Positions 11,871 to 23,179 of a stretch of 64,000 bases of DNA are shown piece after piece. The position numbers were made by a program, and so were the translations under genes. The notes below the pieces were generated by a model that saw only the letters and a list, made by a program, of their open reading frames with translations, had not been told where the DNA came from and did not search any database. Numbering within the stretch: the stretch's first letter is position 1; every line of letters starts with the position of its first letter. The stretch is from contig OY856187.1 in NCBI GenBank assembly GCA_963693315.1, positions 379,415,306-379,479,305 on the forward strand. Reading direction: 5' to 3'. The stretch comes from Diogma glabrata (lineage: Eukaryota > Arthropoda > Insecta > Diptera > Cylindrotomidae).

Positions 11871-12184
11871 GTATAATTAGTTATATTAGTTATAAATATT
11901 TTTCATTTGGAATACAGACGCGTGATCTTAGGGAAATTTTGGTCAAATATTTCTTGTTTTTTAAACTCAATTTTGAAAAAAAAATTAAATTCATGAGTAA
12001 TCGCCCACAATCACCCGTTAATGTTACTTGATGAAAACGAATAATTTTTCATAATTTAGCAGCTTCCACCCTTTTCTTGGAAAATTAATGAATTTGATGT
12101 GATTTTTAAATGATTTTTTTAAAGAAACCACGAAACTAAAAAGATTCAAATATTTCAAGTTTCTTTCTTCTTCTTTAAATAAAA

Positions 12185-12356
12185 TAAACAAACAAATTTG
12201 GGTCTATCAACATCTTAGAACGCATATGGTTGCGGAAGGTTACCAATGTAGGTCTGGTTACCAAGGTATGGTTGGTTACCAAGGTAGGTCTTTAAAGGAT
12301 TTTAAGTGTCGTTGGACATATACATATACAACACAACATATTTTATTTATAAAAAA
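12185..12356 (+). mobile_element. LINE-derivative 3' tail
   Basis: It follows the same order as 34868-34995: a 'CNTCAACA...' junction word, TTAGAACGCATATGG, TAAAGGATTTTAAGTG and CAACACAACATATTTTAT followed by an A-rich end. The equivalent end of the coding LINE is at 43962-44090. Two GGTTACCAAGGTA-type words in the middle are an extra local duplication. Confidence 0.55.
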
Positions 12357-13675
12357 AATAAGTTGCATTAGTATACACAAACACAATTTATAAAAAAATA
12401 TAAACAAATTAAAACATAGAGAAAAAAAACTGACAACGGACATGCAAAATTTCAATAATTTAATTTTGTCTCATTGCCATACTTGATTAAAACCGTTAAT
12501 AATCCAAATTTTCTATATGTCTTCTACTTTACATATCAATAATCCATTGAAAGAAAAAACATATAAATAAAACTTTGAACAAATTCCTGAACGTTTTTGT
12601 TTGTTTTCATTATTCAAAATTGTTTTTTAAATAGAAATAATTTTCTTTTTATTGAATGAAATTTTGTTATCAAAACACATTGTTTTGATTTCACTTTAAT
12701 TTAATTAATTTTTTTTACTCGATTTATTTTTTTTTTTAATAACAATATAGTGCTATCACTTGACCTTCGAACGACTCATTTCAACGCATACACTACTGTT
12801 AATTATCTAATATTGTCTCATTACCTATGCACTGGCTCGTTACCTATGTCTATAAAAAAATAGATGGAAATAAAAATTTGTCGGTTATTAAGCGAATCGA
12901 TTATACAAAATTTTTGGGACGGAAAAGTGGGCGCCATTGTAATATCGGTTTACCTTTTAGAGAAAGAATTCAGAAAAACACATTATTAGAAATATGTCAA
13001 AAACTAAGGAATGGGAATTAATATATAAAACATTACAAACTGTTTAAAACATCAAAATTAAAAATGACACTCCTCCGCTCTCAGACGGGTCAAATGTAAG
13101 TAAAGTATTTACATTCAGGAAATGTGCTTATCTTGAAAATTAATTTCATCGTTTATTTTGCATTCATTTACATATACTTTTTTATTCAACAAATGTTCTT
13201 TTACAGGTGTTATAAATTTCCGCCTGTTGCAAGTAATAGAAAATACTTAACCAAATATAAGGTTTTTATAACATCATCAGTATTTCTTGATCACCACGGT
13301 GTGTTCACTGTGGGCTTTTAATAGTACAAATATCTATCTAACAGGTAACTCTTTTCCTCATTTTAACTAACTTCGTGTAACAGCTCTACAGCTCCCTACA
13401 TTATCGTGCTAAATTATAAATGCTATATAATAGATTGATGTTAAATTACAATTTTTAGATCTGCAGCGGTTTTGACTTCTGGTCAAGCAACGAATTTTTA
13501 AATAGATAGATATTTTTTTGTTTAAAAACTTTTCGATTTTGAAGTTCAAATTACGTGTGTAATTACATTATGTACTGTTCAAATATGGCTCCGGTCATCC
13601 AAGCTCTTCTATTCCAGATTTTATTCGAATGTATATTTCTTCTATACGAAAGACAATGTTTAGGAACAAACTGGT
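12357..13675. other. AT-rich spacer, no gene seen
   Basis: A/T-rich sequence with several short ORFs (for example 12827-13021 and 13124-13321) that lack recognisable motifs. No structured repeat was found. Confidence 0.5.
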
Positions 13676-13900
13676 TTTAGAGTTTTGAATTTACTAGACT
13701 TGAATTTTGAATAAGTTTTAAATTATTAGGGATTTTTTGTGAGCACTTAAACTCAAGTAACTAGGGAAATCATTTGAATTTTTTAATTCGAAAGTACATT
13801 TTTGGATGTTTTTTAGAGAAAACCCCCATTTTTCTCTTATATGTATTTCAGAATCAGATTCGAACCGTCCTCATGAGTCCTCGTCGAACCGAAAAAAAAA
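13676..13900 (-). mobile_element. tRNA-derived SINE, minus-strand copy
   Basis: Read on the minus strand it has a B-box-like word CGGTTCGAATCTG near 13855-13870, then the family tail: TTTTCTCT, ATCCAAAAATGTACTTTCGA, AAATTCAAATGATTTCCCTA, TTGAGTTTAAGTGCTCA and an AAATCCCTAATAA end. It lies head-to-head with the plus-strand copy at 13936-14230. The A-box region is not recognisable here. Confidence 0.6.
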
Positions 13901-13935
13901 CTCAACTTAAGTAGACGTAATAAGTATGAAGAAAT

Positions 13936-14230
13936 GTCAACTTTGAAATATCATCGCTTTGGTAGTGTAGTTGGAAAGCGTGCCTGCCAAAACGGATTCA
14001 AATCTTGGTACTGATGAGGACGGATCGAATGTCACTTCGAAACACATATAAGAGAAAAATAAAAAAAAGGAAAATAGAGTTTTTCTCTGAGAAGAATCCA
14101 AAAATATGCCTTCGAATTGAAAAATTCGAAAGATTTCCCTAATTACTTGCATTTAAGTGCTCAAAAAAATCCTTAATAAATAATTCATAATTCAAAATCA
14201 ATTCAAAATTCATATCTAGTGAATTAAAAA
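13936..14230 (+). mobile_element. tRNA-derived SINE, plus-strand copy
   Basis: The head has an A-box-like GGTAGTGTAGTTGG at about 13960-13975 and a B-box-like CGGATTCAAATCTTGG at about 13996-14011. This spacing is expected of an internal RNA polymerase III promoter in a tRNA-like sequence. The body continues with TTTTCTCTGAGAAGAATCCA, CCTTCGAATTGAAAAATTCG and GATTTCCCTAATTACTTG. The same head-plus-body order occurs at 52850-53045 and 53512-53700. This makes it a repeated SINE family and not a tRNA gene. Confidence 0.65.
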
Positions 14231-14689
14231 CCCATACTCTTTGATTTAATTTATATATTACGGGCAGGTTTTGTATATTTTTAAGAGAACGTGGTAATTT
14301 TGGTTTACCACCATAACATTCTAAAAGTTTTATAAAAAAAAAATCTTGTTTGGCTATGTTAAAAATATCTTTGCCCTTGAAATCTGTAAAAATGTGAGGA
14401 CGAAGCTTAATCCATTCATTGACTGCTCCATGTTCACGTCGGCACTTTCACCTGACCTAATTTTTAAACAATTTTGTGGTTTTGCCTAAGTTTTGTCGAC
14501 CAGCCAGCACAAAAGCCTGTAACATTCATTCAGTTTCGCTTTTTAATTATTGATCCAGTGAATGGAACGTGAATTTTCTATCTCTCAGGTAAAAACAACA
14601 ACAGCCAGAACCCCAGAGCCCCACACCCAACAATTTAAAAATTATAATTCAAAATTAATCCAATTTTCTAAGTATTTTGTTACTGCTAC
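14231..14689. other. Spacer, no gene seen
   Basis: Mixed sequence with a few GC-richer stretches and no ORF or repeat that I can support. Confidence 0.5.
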
Positions 14690-14925
14690 TAGAGCTGGGC
14701 GATATTAAAAATGTTATAGAAAATATCGATATCTAAAAAATACGTATATGTATATATAAAATATCGATAACATATTGATATTCAACAAAATATACCTTTA
14801 AGTATCGATATATCGATATTTACCACCAATCTACCGGTATATCGATATTTATCGATATATCGTTTTTATCGATACATTTTTAATACCGATATTAGTGATA
14901 GCTATTTTAATATCGCCCAGCCCTA
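14690..14925. mobile_element. 236-bp MITE rich in ATCGATAT
   Basis: Termini TAGAGCTGGGCGATATTAAA and, inverted, the near-identical TAGGGCTGGGCGATATTAAA. The interior is dominated by palindromic ATATCGATAT-type words. TAG(A/G)GCTGGGCGATA termini are typical of small hAT-like MITEs in animals. I could not find the expected 8-bp duplication (ACTGCTAC against AGCAACAG). No coding capacity. Confidence 0.75.
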
Positions 14926-16150
14926 AGCAACAGTCCCTCACGTAGTTCAAGAATCTTTGAAGACGCCTCAATCAGATGTTTGGATCAATCTATGATAACT
15001 ATGATAACAGGGTTACATTAAAAAACATTCCCATCCCAAACATCTCGGATTCTTAAATTTCAGTTCCTCTATATTTATGAATTGTGCTTTCCACAAGTTT
15101 TGTACTTCAGGATTAATTCAATCGTTAATTTTTGCATAAACTTTTATTAATAATATTACAATGAAACTCGGCAACAATATTTTAGTGTAACAACAAAAAC
15201 TCCAACATAAATCCAAAGAACAACCATTTTAACTAGTTTTATAATTTTCATTATTGTGCTTTCCTGATTACCTCGCTGTGTTTAATCTGTATTTCCATTA
15301 AAATGGTTGAGTTGCAAAAATTTTTTATACTACGAGAATAATTACCGCATTCTAATTTGATTAATTGTATTATACTTTCATGTTATTTATTAAGCACAAG
15401 AACCTGTTTCAAGCCCACGTCGTTCATTTAATTAAACGTCAATTTTTGTGGTTTAACAACGCTACTTTTTATATGAAATCAAACTCATTAATCCATTCTA
15501 TCCATTTCAGTATTATTTTGACATTTTAAATTATGCATTTATTTCTACATTGCAACAAAATATGTTTTTTTTGCAGAGAACGTTAAACAACAAGTGAGTC
15601 ATAAAAACATATATTCTGTGGGACTTAAAATTCCATCGAGTTAAGAATTCTAACAACGTAGTCAGTTTTCCGAACATACAGGATATAAAATGTCCGAATT
15701 GGTTTTGTGCATTTTAAGACAAAATTTACTCATGCGGATATATGACTCACAGGCGTGTATCATAAAAAAATCTGGCAAGTCATATCTCTCTGCATTTAAG
15801 TGTCTCTGTTAGATTTGGGCGTATACTGCCGTTGCTCCTATTTTTTTAATGATTCATTTATCAATGCCGTAAACCTCAAACTTAATGATTATACATATGT
15901 CAAATTAATGCTGTTGCATACTCATACATAATTAGTTAGGGTGCAGCACCGCCAATAGGTTTCCCGATAACCCCCCCTTTTTTCCTTGTTTTGCCATTGG
16001 TAAGACGTTATCAGTTTTTTGAAGGGAAAACTTCTTTAGGCGCGTTAAGCGATTTTGTATGGAGAAAAATTTATATAATCCAGTCATCGTCACGCTAAAT
16101 AAATATTAAAAGAGAGTGAGATAAATTGTAATCATTCGTTATTTTGTTAT
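14926..16150. other. AT-rich spacer, no gene seen
   Basis: A/T-rich sequence with one short C-run near 15970. I found no gene, tRNA-like fold or inverted repeat of note. Confidence 0.5.
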
Positions 16151-16152
16151 TT

Positions 16153-16437
16153 CTTATTCTCATTTCCTTGATTTACAATTTGTTTTTTTTTTCTTTTTAT
16201 TGAATTTGATTTTTTTTCGGTTTATACCAGTGTGTAAGTATAGTATAGTGGTAACATAAAAAAAATGTATCGTATTTGATTTTTGTGTTTTTCTTTATAC
16301 TTTAATTAATGATTATATATTAAAAATAATTTTATTCTCGTTCTCTTGATTCATATTTTTTGTTTTTTCTTTTTTTATTGAATTTGATGTTTTTCTCAGT
16401 TAATAACAGTGTGTAAGTGTGGTAAAGTAAGTAAAGG
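16153..16437. repeat. Diverged tandem duplication, period ~179 bp
   Basis: Two units, about 16153-16260 and 16330-16437, share the order TTATTCTC, CTTGATT, a T-rich tract, TTTATTGAATTTGAT and CAGTGTGTAAGT. The two CAGTGTGTAAGT words start at 16228 and 16407. Non-coding; origin unknown. Confidence 0.65.
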
Positions 16438-16491
16438 TTTTGTTGTATACGATAAAAACACAGCTATTTCATAGTTTTAAGTTTTCACTTC

Positions 16492-16525
16492 TATCGGCAG
16501 TCCTCAAGACTGCCTTCTTTTTTAT
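16492..16525 (+). other. Hairpin followed by T run
   Basis: GGCAGTC and GACTGCC pair across a CTCAA loop and are followed by a T-rich stretch. It resembles a structured RNA 3' end, but no promoter or gene upstream supports that, so I report only the structure. Confidence 0.35.
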
Positions 16526-18600
16526 GCTAGATTAGTTTTATTAGTTAGATTAGTTATTCAAATTTGATCGCGTATTTTGTTGCTGTTTTGACAGCAATCA
16601 ATTTTCTCTCATTGTATTGGGTATTCCCAAACGTATGTACTACAATTTCATACATCAAGATGGATTTTTTTCATTCCAAAAAACGTGGTAGGGAAAAGCC
16701 GGTTCGGTACCTTCTAGTATCTAAAATATCGAACGAGATTCAACTTTAAAGTGTAAAGACTTATCTATGTCAATAATTACAGATTATTTCAACACTGAGG
16801 GGTGTTACAAAGAAGCGTTTCCGTATGGTTATCTAAATATTTTACATTTTTTTTTTAAACTAGAAGAAAGAAATGATAGAATGCCCCGAGCCTTTATATA
16901 CAATAGAGAAAAATTGTTAATATTTTTTACTTTTTAGTTCGTTCTTACTCCTAAGAGTAAAATTTTTATTTTTCTATTGCATTTTTTTGGAGACGATTAC
17001 AGTCTATTTTTGATTCCATAGGTAGAAAAAAAAATTAGTCCATTTTCGTCATATTTTTATTTATTTTTTAACAATACTTTCCAAACAAAACATTCAGACA
17101 AATAATTTATTTTCATTTTTATAACAAAGAAAATCGTTAAATTTAAAGCAAAAGTAAATTGTGTGAGCATTTGAAAGAAAATATATCGATTAAATAGCAA
17201 GAACGACATTTTGCAGTTTTACTCCTTCCTATATTTGGGAATGTTCTATTTTCTTAATTTACTCTCACTAAAAGAATGTAGTAAGGAAGTGATATACGGT
17301 GATAGTGATATAACCCTGGGTAAAATCGTTTACTACATGTTTAGTTCTAGAAAAAACGAATATGAATACAAATAGTAAAGTGTCTAGAAATGCAGAACGC
17401 ATATTAAAAAAAAAAATTAAAGGAAGCAAAGAACTGTAGTGAACTATATAAGAGAAGACTGCAACTAAAATATCATCTTGCTTAAAGAACACGGAAGCTG
17501 CTGAAAATGTAAAGAAAAACTTATGTACGTTACCATGATCATGGCCAGCAACATGGAAAGAAAAACATGTGATATGTGTGCTCTTCGAATCTTACCCCGA
17601 AAATTTGTAGACACAGTCATATAACTAGATTGGGGAGAATTAGACACCTGACTTTTGGAACACTTTTTTGAAAGTGAAATATATACATGTAAATGTTTAA
17701 AAATGTTGAACTGATGGTATTTTAACTTTGTAGTTTGACAAATCTTCTAAAAACTGTAACTGCAGTGAGCCATTAACATACTTTTACAACATGTTGGCAC
17801 GTATAAGCACATCGATGAAGTCATTTAAATAATTTGACTAAAAACTAAGTTTTGCTTAACATGGATTACAGTGAAAATTATTGCTACATGTAGAATGCAG
17901 CTATAAAAACACTCAGTGTGATGTAGTATGACAGCAAATAACATCCAAAAGGGAGTGTTTTACTTGCGCAATGAGTTATGCATGTCAGGAGTGCATAACG
18001 TAGTTAGACTTGAGCCATACGTAGTTTTTCAAACAAAGATAAAAAATGGCACATTCGAAAATTATGTTTAAAAAGGCATATACACGATCAGTTTTGAATG
18101 ACAACCAACGTGATTGACATTCATGACTGACTGTGTATGTGTATGACATAATAAGTGAAAGTGAAATTTTATGACTGATGAAATTTAAGCATGTTTGGAT
18201 TTTTATCAGCAGTCAAGGTTGACATTCTTTCATGATTGATCGTGTATCAGCACTTTATACCTTTAATATTTACATATGAATTGTGTTGAGTATTTATCCA
18301 CATATAGAGATAAAAATTGCAAATGAAATTTTTTGAAATAAATTACTCATGAAAATAAACATTAATAAGGAATGTTTTTCTTATACGGAAGTAATACTTA
18401 AGTGTACATCAAAGATTATTAAATATTAAATATATAGTTCTACAAACATAGGAATTTTGGACGGCTCTGCTTATTTCGTATATTAATACGAAAAAAAAAT
18501 TTTTTTTTTCAAATGAAATATGTAAACCTTAACTATGTCTAGCTGGTCACCCAAAATAAACTCGTTTCGAAATATAATTCTTAGAAAAAAAATTATTCAA
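16526..18600. other. AT-rich spacer, no gene seen
   Basis: Several 60-75-codon ORFs occur on both strands (for example 16564-16749 and 17268-17647). None has a recognisable domain, initiation context or splice structure that I can defend. Confidence 0.45.
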
Positions 18601-18604
18601 AACG

Positions 18605-19166
18605 TCAAATTCTCAGTCCCTTGGCGTGTCCCACCTTGAAAGTCAAAGCTGGTAAACTAAATAATCATTGATTCTAAGTGTGTAGAGACACATTTACACT
18701 GTAGTAATAATTTTGAATAATGATGCTTTAATAATGTGTAAATAATCATAACATTACTCTATATTTCATATAAGATATATCCTATTAAAGTTTGTCCCAC
18801 GAATTTGTTATTATTCTCCTGCCCAATCAAAACACATTGAAAATATTTGAAATTCATATTTCTTTCAAGTTATCGCTCGTCACAGGAATTGATTAAAGTT
18901 CAATAAATATAATATTGCAAGTGTTTTACTTAGTCCGAGGTTCTATCAATCAAAACAGTCATCATTACTAGCAAGATCGTGTGTTGTCCAGTCAAATTAT
19001 CAGTCCCCTGGGAAGTATTTTCGTAAAAAGTATTTTAATTACAGGTAATTTTGTAGTTTTATACGTCGTGAATATGTATTGCCTTGGTATAGAATCCGTT
19101 TATTTTTTTTTTAGACGTAATTTTGTCATTTTTAAGCGAAATACTGATAAATTCTCAGTCCCCTAG
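18605..19166 (+). repeat. Three direct copies of AAATT(C/A)TCAGTCCC
   Basis: The word GTCAAATTMTCAGTCCCYTGG, or a shorter form, occurs at about 18605-18624, 18992-19012 and 19148-19166, all in the same orientation and with irregular spacing. Function unknown; it may mark fragments of a dispersed repeat. Confidence 0.45.
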
Positions 19167-19834
19167 AAGATTTAAAAACGGGTAGACTTAGATAAATGTT
19201 TTTTTCGTATTTTGAGATAATATTGAGATTATTTTGAGTTAATTTAGGAGTAAGAAGGATATTTTTTAATTTTGACTCGTAGTTTTTTTTTTTGTTGTTT
19301 TTTTTTTTTCTTTTGACTGGCCACATTCAAAAAGTTGAAAGAAAGTCATCAACATTAACTAAAACTAGTTGCCAGAACTTATACGCAAAAAACATGTCGT
19401 GCCGTATTTAGCTCCATTTTCTCCCTTAGTGTGTAGAACTACCCATATAACGCATGGAACGATGGTGAAACAGTTTTCGTACAAAACCTTTCAAGCATAA
19501 CTGTTGTCGATCTATCAAAAGGAATTAATCAAACAAAGCTAGTTAGTAAAATGTCCGACATACGAGAGCATAGACAATATATTAAATTGTATTTTGCAAG
19601 GCCTTTTCATTTGTTCCTAAAAAATCGTTGTGTTATGGGCTTTACATGATTATTTTCATGCAAAATGAAAAAGTTTAATGAGAATTAGTCGGCTTTGAAA
19701 ATTATTATAGGTAGAAATAAGATTGGGTGAACTAGATCAAAATTATTTGGCGTTAAACTGATATAAACAAATAAAAAAACTAATATGTTAAATTGGTCTA
19801 TCGTATCCGCCTCATGCGAAATGCCCTTGACGCA

Positions 19835-19906
19835 ATGCGTTTCGGCCATCCATTAAGGCCTTCAACAAAAATGCGTTTCGACCATCCATTAAAGCCTTCA
19901 ACGGAA
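19835..19906 (+). repeat. Two tandem 36-bp repeats
   Basis: Two adjacent 36-bp units each begin ATGCGTTTCG and contain CCATCCATTAA and CCTTCAAC. The 36-bp length keeps the reading frame of an 86-codon ORF (19793-20053), but that ORF has no other sign of being coding. Confidence 0.75.
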
Positions 19907-21775
19907 ATGAAAGAATCCAACTCGTTATGTAATATACTATTTCAATATTACCTAATTAGGATAATTCATATCATATTGGTCATTGGTCAGACAGTCTATG
20001 TTGTAAAAAAAATACTCGCAGTTAAAACATGCAACCCGATTAAGATCGATTGATGTATTTTAAATCGAATAAATAATCAAAACAAATCAATCATTTGAAT
20101 AAAAACTATACAAACATTTTCATTAAATATCCGTATATCAGATCAATCATTTACACAAAGATTTTTGTTTGAAAGCAATTGTATGTAACAGTTCAAGATT
20201 ACAGTTATATACTTAGTAACTTTTGATATTGTTAAAACAAATAGAAATGACTACGCGTTTCTGAGCAGAACGCTGTTACACAGATTGTTTAGTCGATCTC
20301 AAAGATAGATTGTATCTATCGAAATTCATACTTAAGTGATTTTAGAACAAATTAGACAAAGACACAATAAACTCTTGGTATAACTTTAAAAACTCGAGAA
20401 GATACTGATTGGGATGTCGCAAGTTTTTCGCAATCACAAAGAAATACGACACTGATGCCCGACCTTTTTTGTTCTAAAGATATTAATTTTTAAAGATGAG
20501 CATCTCAGGTCAAACTATTTAACTTTAGATGCAATTCGTGATCTGGACGAACGACACTGAGCACGACCATGAAACTTTAACTTCAAAGATTTGATCACGG
20601 GTCACGGTACGGTAAGTGTCTAAAGATATGTAATTTTTTTGTTGTCGTTTTTACTATATCAACATCATTTTAGTTTATATTTAAAACTTAATTTTAAGGA
20701 AAAAGGATGGAAAATGTTAACTTATGCTAATTTTAGTTCAATGTCAATTAGAACCAAAAAAGTAATTAAGACAAATTTAATGAATAAATAAATAAGTATG
20801 CAAATTAAAAAAACTTGTGTCTGTTTGAGAAAAGAATCTTAACTTTAAATGTCATTGAAGATTCAGTTCACTTAAGTATAAATAACTGTTTTCATATATA
20901 AACTATATCCTGATCAACTTTCGATTTCAGACATAAATTTAAATGAACCGGTACTGTAACTGACTTAAGAGTATAATAAATAATATTATGAATACGTTAG
21001 AACTTTGTTTAGCTCAAATAATTACTACAATTTTTACCTTGTTATTTATGGCACAGGTACATATGAAGTGTTTTATTTGTATTGTGATACTGATCAAATC
21101 TTGTACTTACCTAGAAAGAAAATAAAAACAAATTAAGCAAAATCAAACAAACTAATAGAAAATTAGCTAATGAGTTATTTAATGCACCATTTTATTTTCG
21201 AACAAATGTTTATAATTCGAGGTACGAGCCTCGTTGTTTTAACGAAAAAATAAAATTCAATAAATTCAATTTATTTATTTTTCAATTTTAATACAATGTA
21301 ATGTGATCCATTTATTAGCAAGCTCATTTGATCTCACAAAAATTATTAAATACAATTACTATAGATTTATTATATCTAAATAACTAAATAATAAACTAAA
21401 TAACATAATATAATAGTTAATAACTTTTCCTCCACGAAATCGGAATAAGCAATCTACATTTTAGTTATATTTTGTCGAATCCGATGTTTAGTAACTGCAA
21501 ACCCGGCTAAGAATACTAACTTCCACTTATTGTGATGGGTATGTCGGTTTAACAGGCATGTTAAGCGAGGCCAACAACTATACAGACGAACCACAAAATT
21601 AGTTATTAGTTGTCAGTTTATACTTTATAATTTAAATTTTAATAGTAGTGAATTCATTTTCTGTTTTAACGCAAGATATGATAAAGATACGGCAAAGTAA
21701 AAAAAAATATTGGGCTCGTGGGAGTCGAAATACTTTAAATTTTATAAAAAATTATAACATCAAAAATAACCTCAA
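19907..21775. other. AT-rich spacer, no gene seen
   Basis: Long A/T-rich stretch without a supportable ORF, RNA gene or transposon end. Confidence 0.5.
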
Positions 21776-21800
21776 GGGGGGGGGGGGGGGGGGGGGGGGG
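21776..21800 (+). repeat. 25-base G homopolymer
   Basis: An uninterrupted run of 25 G residues in very AT-rich DNA. The short ORF through it (poly-Gly) is not meaningful. Exact length may be affected by sequencing error. Confidence 0.95.
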
Positions 21801-22332
21801 TGTTTAAAGACGAAAAAAACATATTTTTGTGATTTTTTTGCGGCGACATGAGTAATATAATTTTACTAAATTTAATTACATATTATTGTACAACTTTTGC
21901 AGTGTGTCAGAAAAAATGTTCAATGAAAAACATCGATAAATAAGCCGGTGATGTTGAGTCTCCAGAGGGGCCTTGCAAAAAGTGGGTTTGCGGTGAACAT
22001 TATAACTCGTTACCGGATCATCTGAATCAAAAAAATTGATATGCATTTTAAAGGTGATGTATTTCTCGAGGTAATCAGGAAGAGTTTTTTTTTCTATTTT
22101 TTGCAGCACTTGGAAGTGAAAAACGTGATTTTAGCTCAAAAAATCGCGGTTAATTTGTTATTAAAAAATAGAAAAAAAACACAAAATAAAAAAAATCTTC
22201 TTGATTACCTGTTGATTTATGTGAAGAAGTAATGTTCAAATTCTCAAAAGGATCCGTTCAGTAGATTTTGAGTTTTAATGTTCACGAACTTTAAAAGTGA
22301 CGTTTTCGGGAAAATCAGGTATCACGGCCGGT

Positions 22333-22600
22333 CGTTTGAAACGCTGTAACTCCGTTAGTTTTAATCGGATTGACTTAAAATTTGTACACAATATTCTCGA
22401 CATATTGTTCATTCAGACAAAAAATAAAAAAAAAATGCAAAAAAAAATAATTTTAAAACCATACCATATCGTTTGAAACGCTGTAACTCCGTTAGTTTTA
22501 CTCGGATTGACTTGCAATTTGTACACAATATTCTCGATATATTGTTCATTCAGAAAAAAAATTTAAAAAAAATGCAAAACAAATAATTTTAAAACCATAC
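22333..22600 (+). repeat. Tandem duplication, period 137 bp
   Basis: The units start at 22333 and 22470. Each contains CGTTTGAAACGCTGTAACTC, a TTAGTTTTA(A/C)TCGGATTGAC word, ATTTGTACACAATATTCTCG, TATTGTTCATTCAG and an A-rich spacer ending AAAACCATAC. The copies are nearly identical, which suggests a fairly recent duplication. Non-coding. Confidence 0.85.
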
Positions 22601-23179
22601 GCAATTGGTGATGACAACATTAAATATTTATTACACAGGACAGAATATCATTAGGATATTATCTTGTGGCAGAAAAAGTCGAGAGTATTTGAGCCAAAAA
22701 TAATACACAAGTTTTTGGAACAATTGTTTCATTTGAAGTTTTTGTTGACATGTGGATCTAAGGACACTCAATAGAAGTGAATCTGCCGTTTTTCAATTAA
22801 AATAAAATATTTCACAATTTTTTGAATAAATGGTTTGGCAAAATTGGTTATATATGTTTCATAATATTTGTTTTATATAATTTTTTCAAAGAATTAGTTA
22901 TACAAATATAAATTTCGATAGAAATTTGAGTGTTTTAGAGAAAAAATGTACAAATTCAATTAAAAAATTTTTTAACGATTTTAACATCTTACAGCTAACT
23001 ATTAGCAAATAAAAGTTTACAAAATTTATATGAACTGCATTCCATTTGATGCTAAATTATACTAAACGTGCTAAATTAATTTATACAACTATTTATTTGA
23101 CTAAATCGAAATTTTTTTAATAATTGTAAATAAATTTACTCTTTTATCAATATTTGATAACAAAATTACATTTATATAA
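22601..23179. other. AT-rich spacer, no gene seen
   Basis: A/T-rich sequence between the tandem duplication and the right-hand inverted repeat copy. No supportable feature. Confidence 0.5.

Noticed and set aside
13936..14015. A tRNA gene
   Set aside because: A- and B-box words are present, but a complete cloverleaf with acceptor stem is not, and the same head is joined to a non-tRNA body in several copies. It is a SINE.
16492..16525. A replication-type histone mRNA 3' stem-loop or a transcription terminator
   Set aside because: The stem sequence does not fit the histone consensus, and no gene or promoter lies upstream.
21648..21851. Glycine-rich small protein
   Set aside because: The poly-Gly comes from the 25-G run; the rest is AT-rich noise with no conserved feature.
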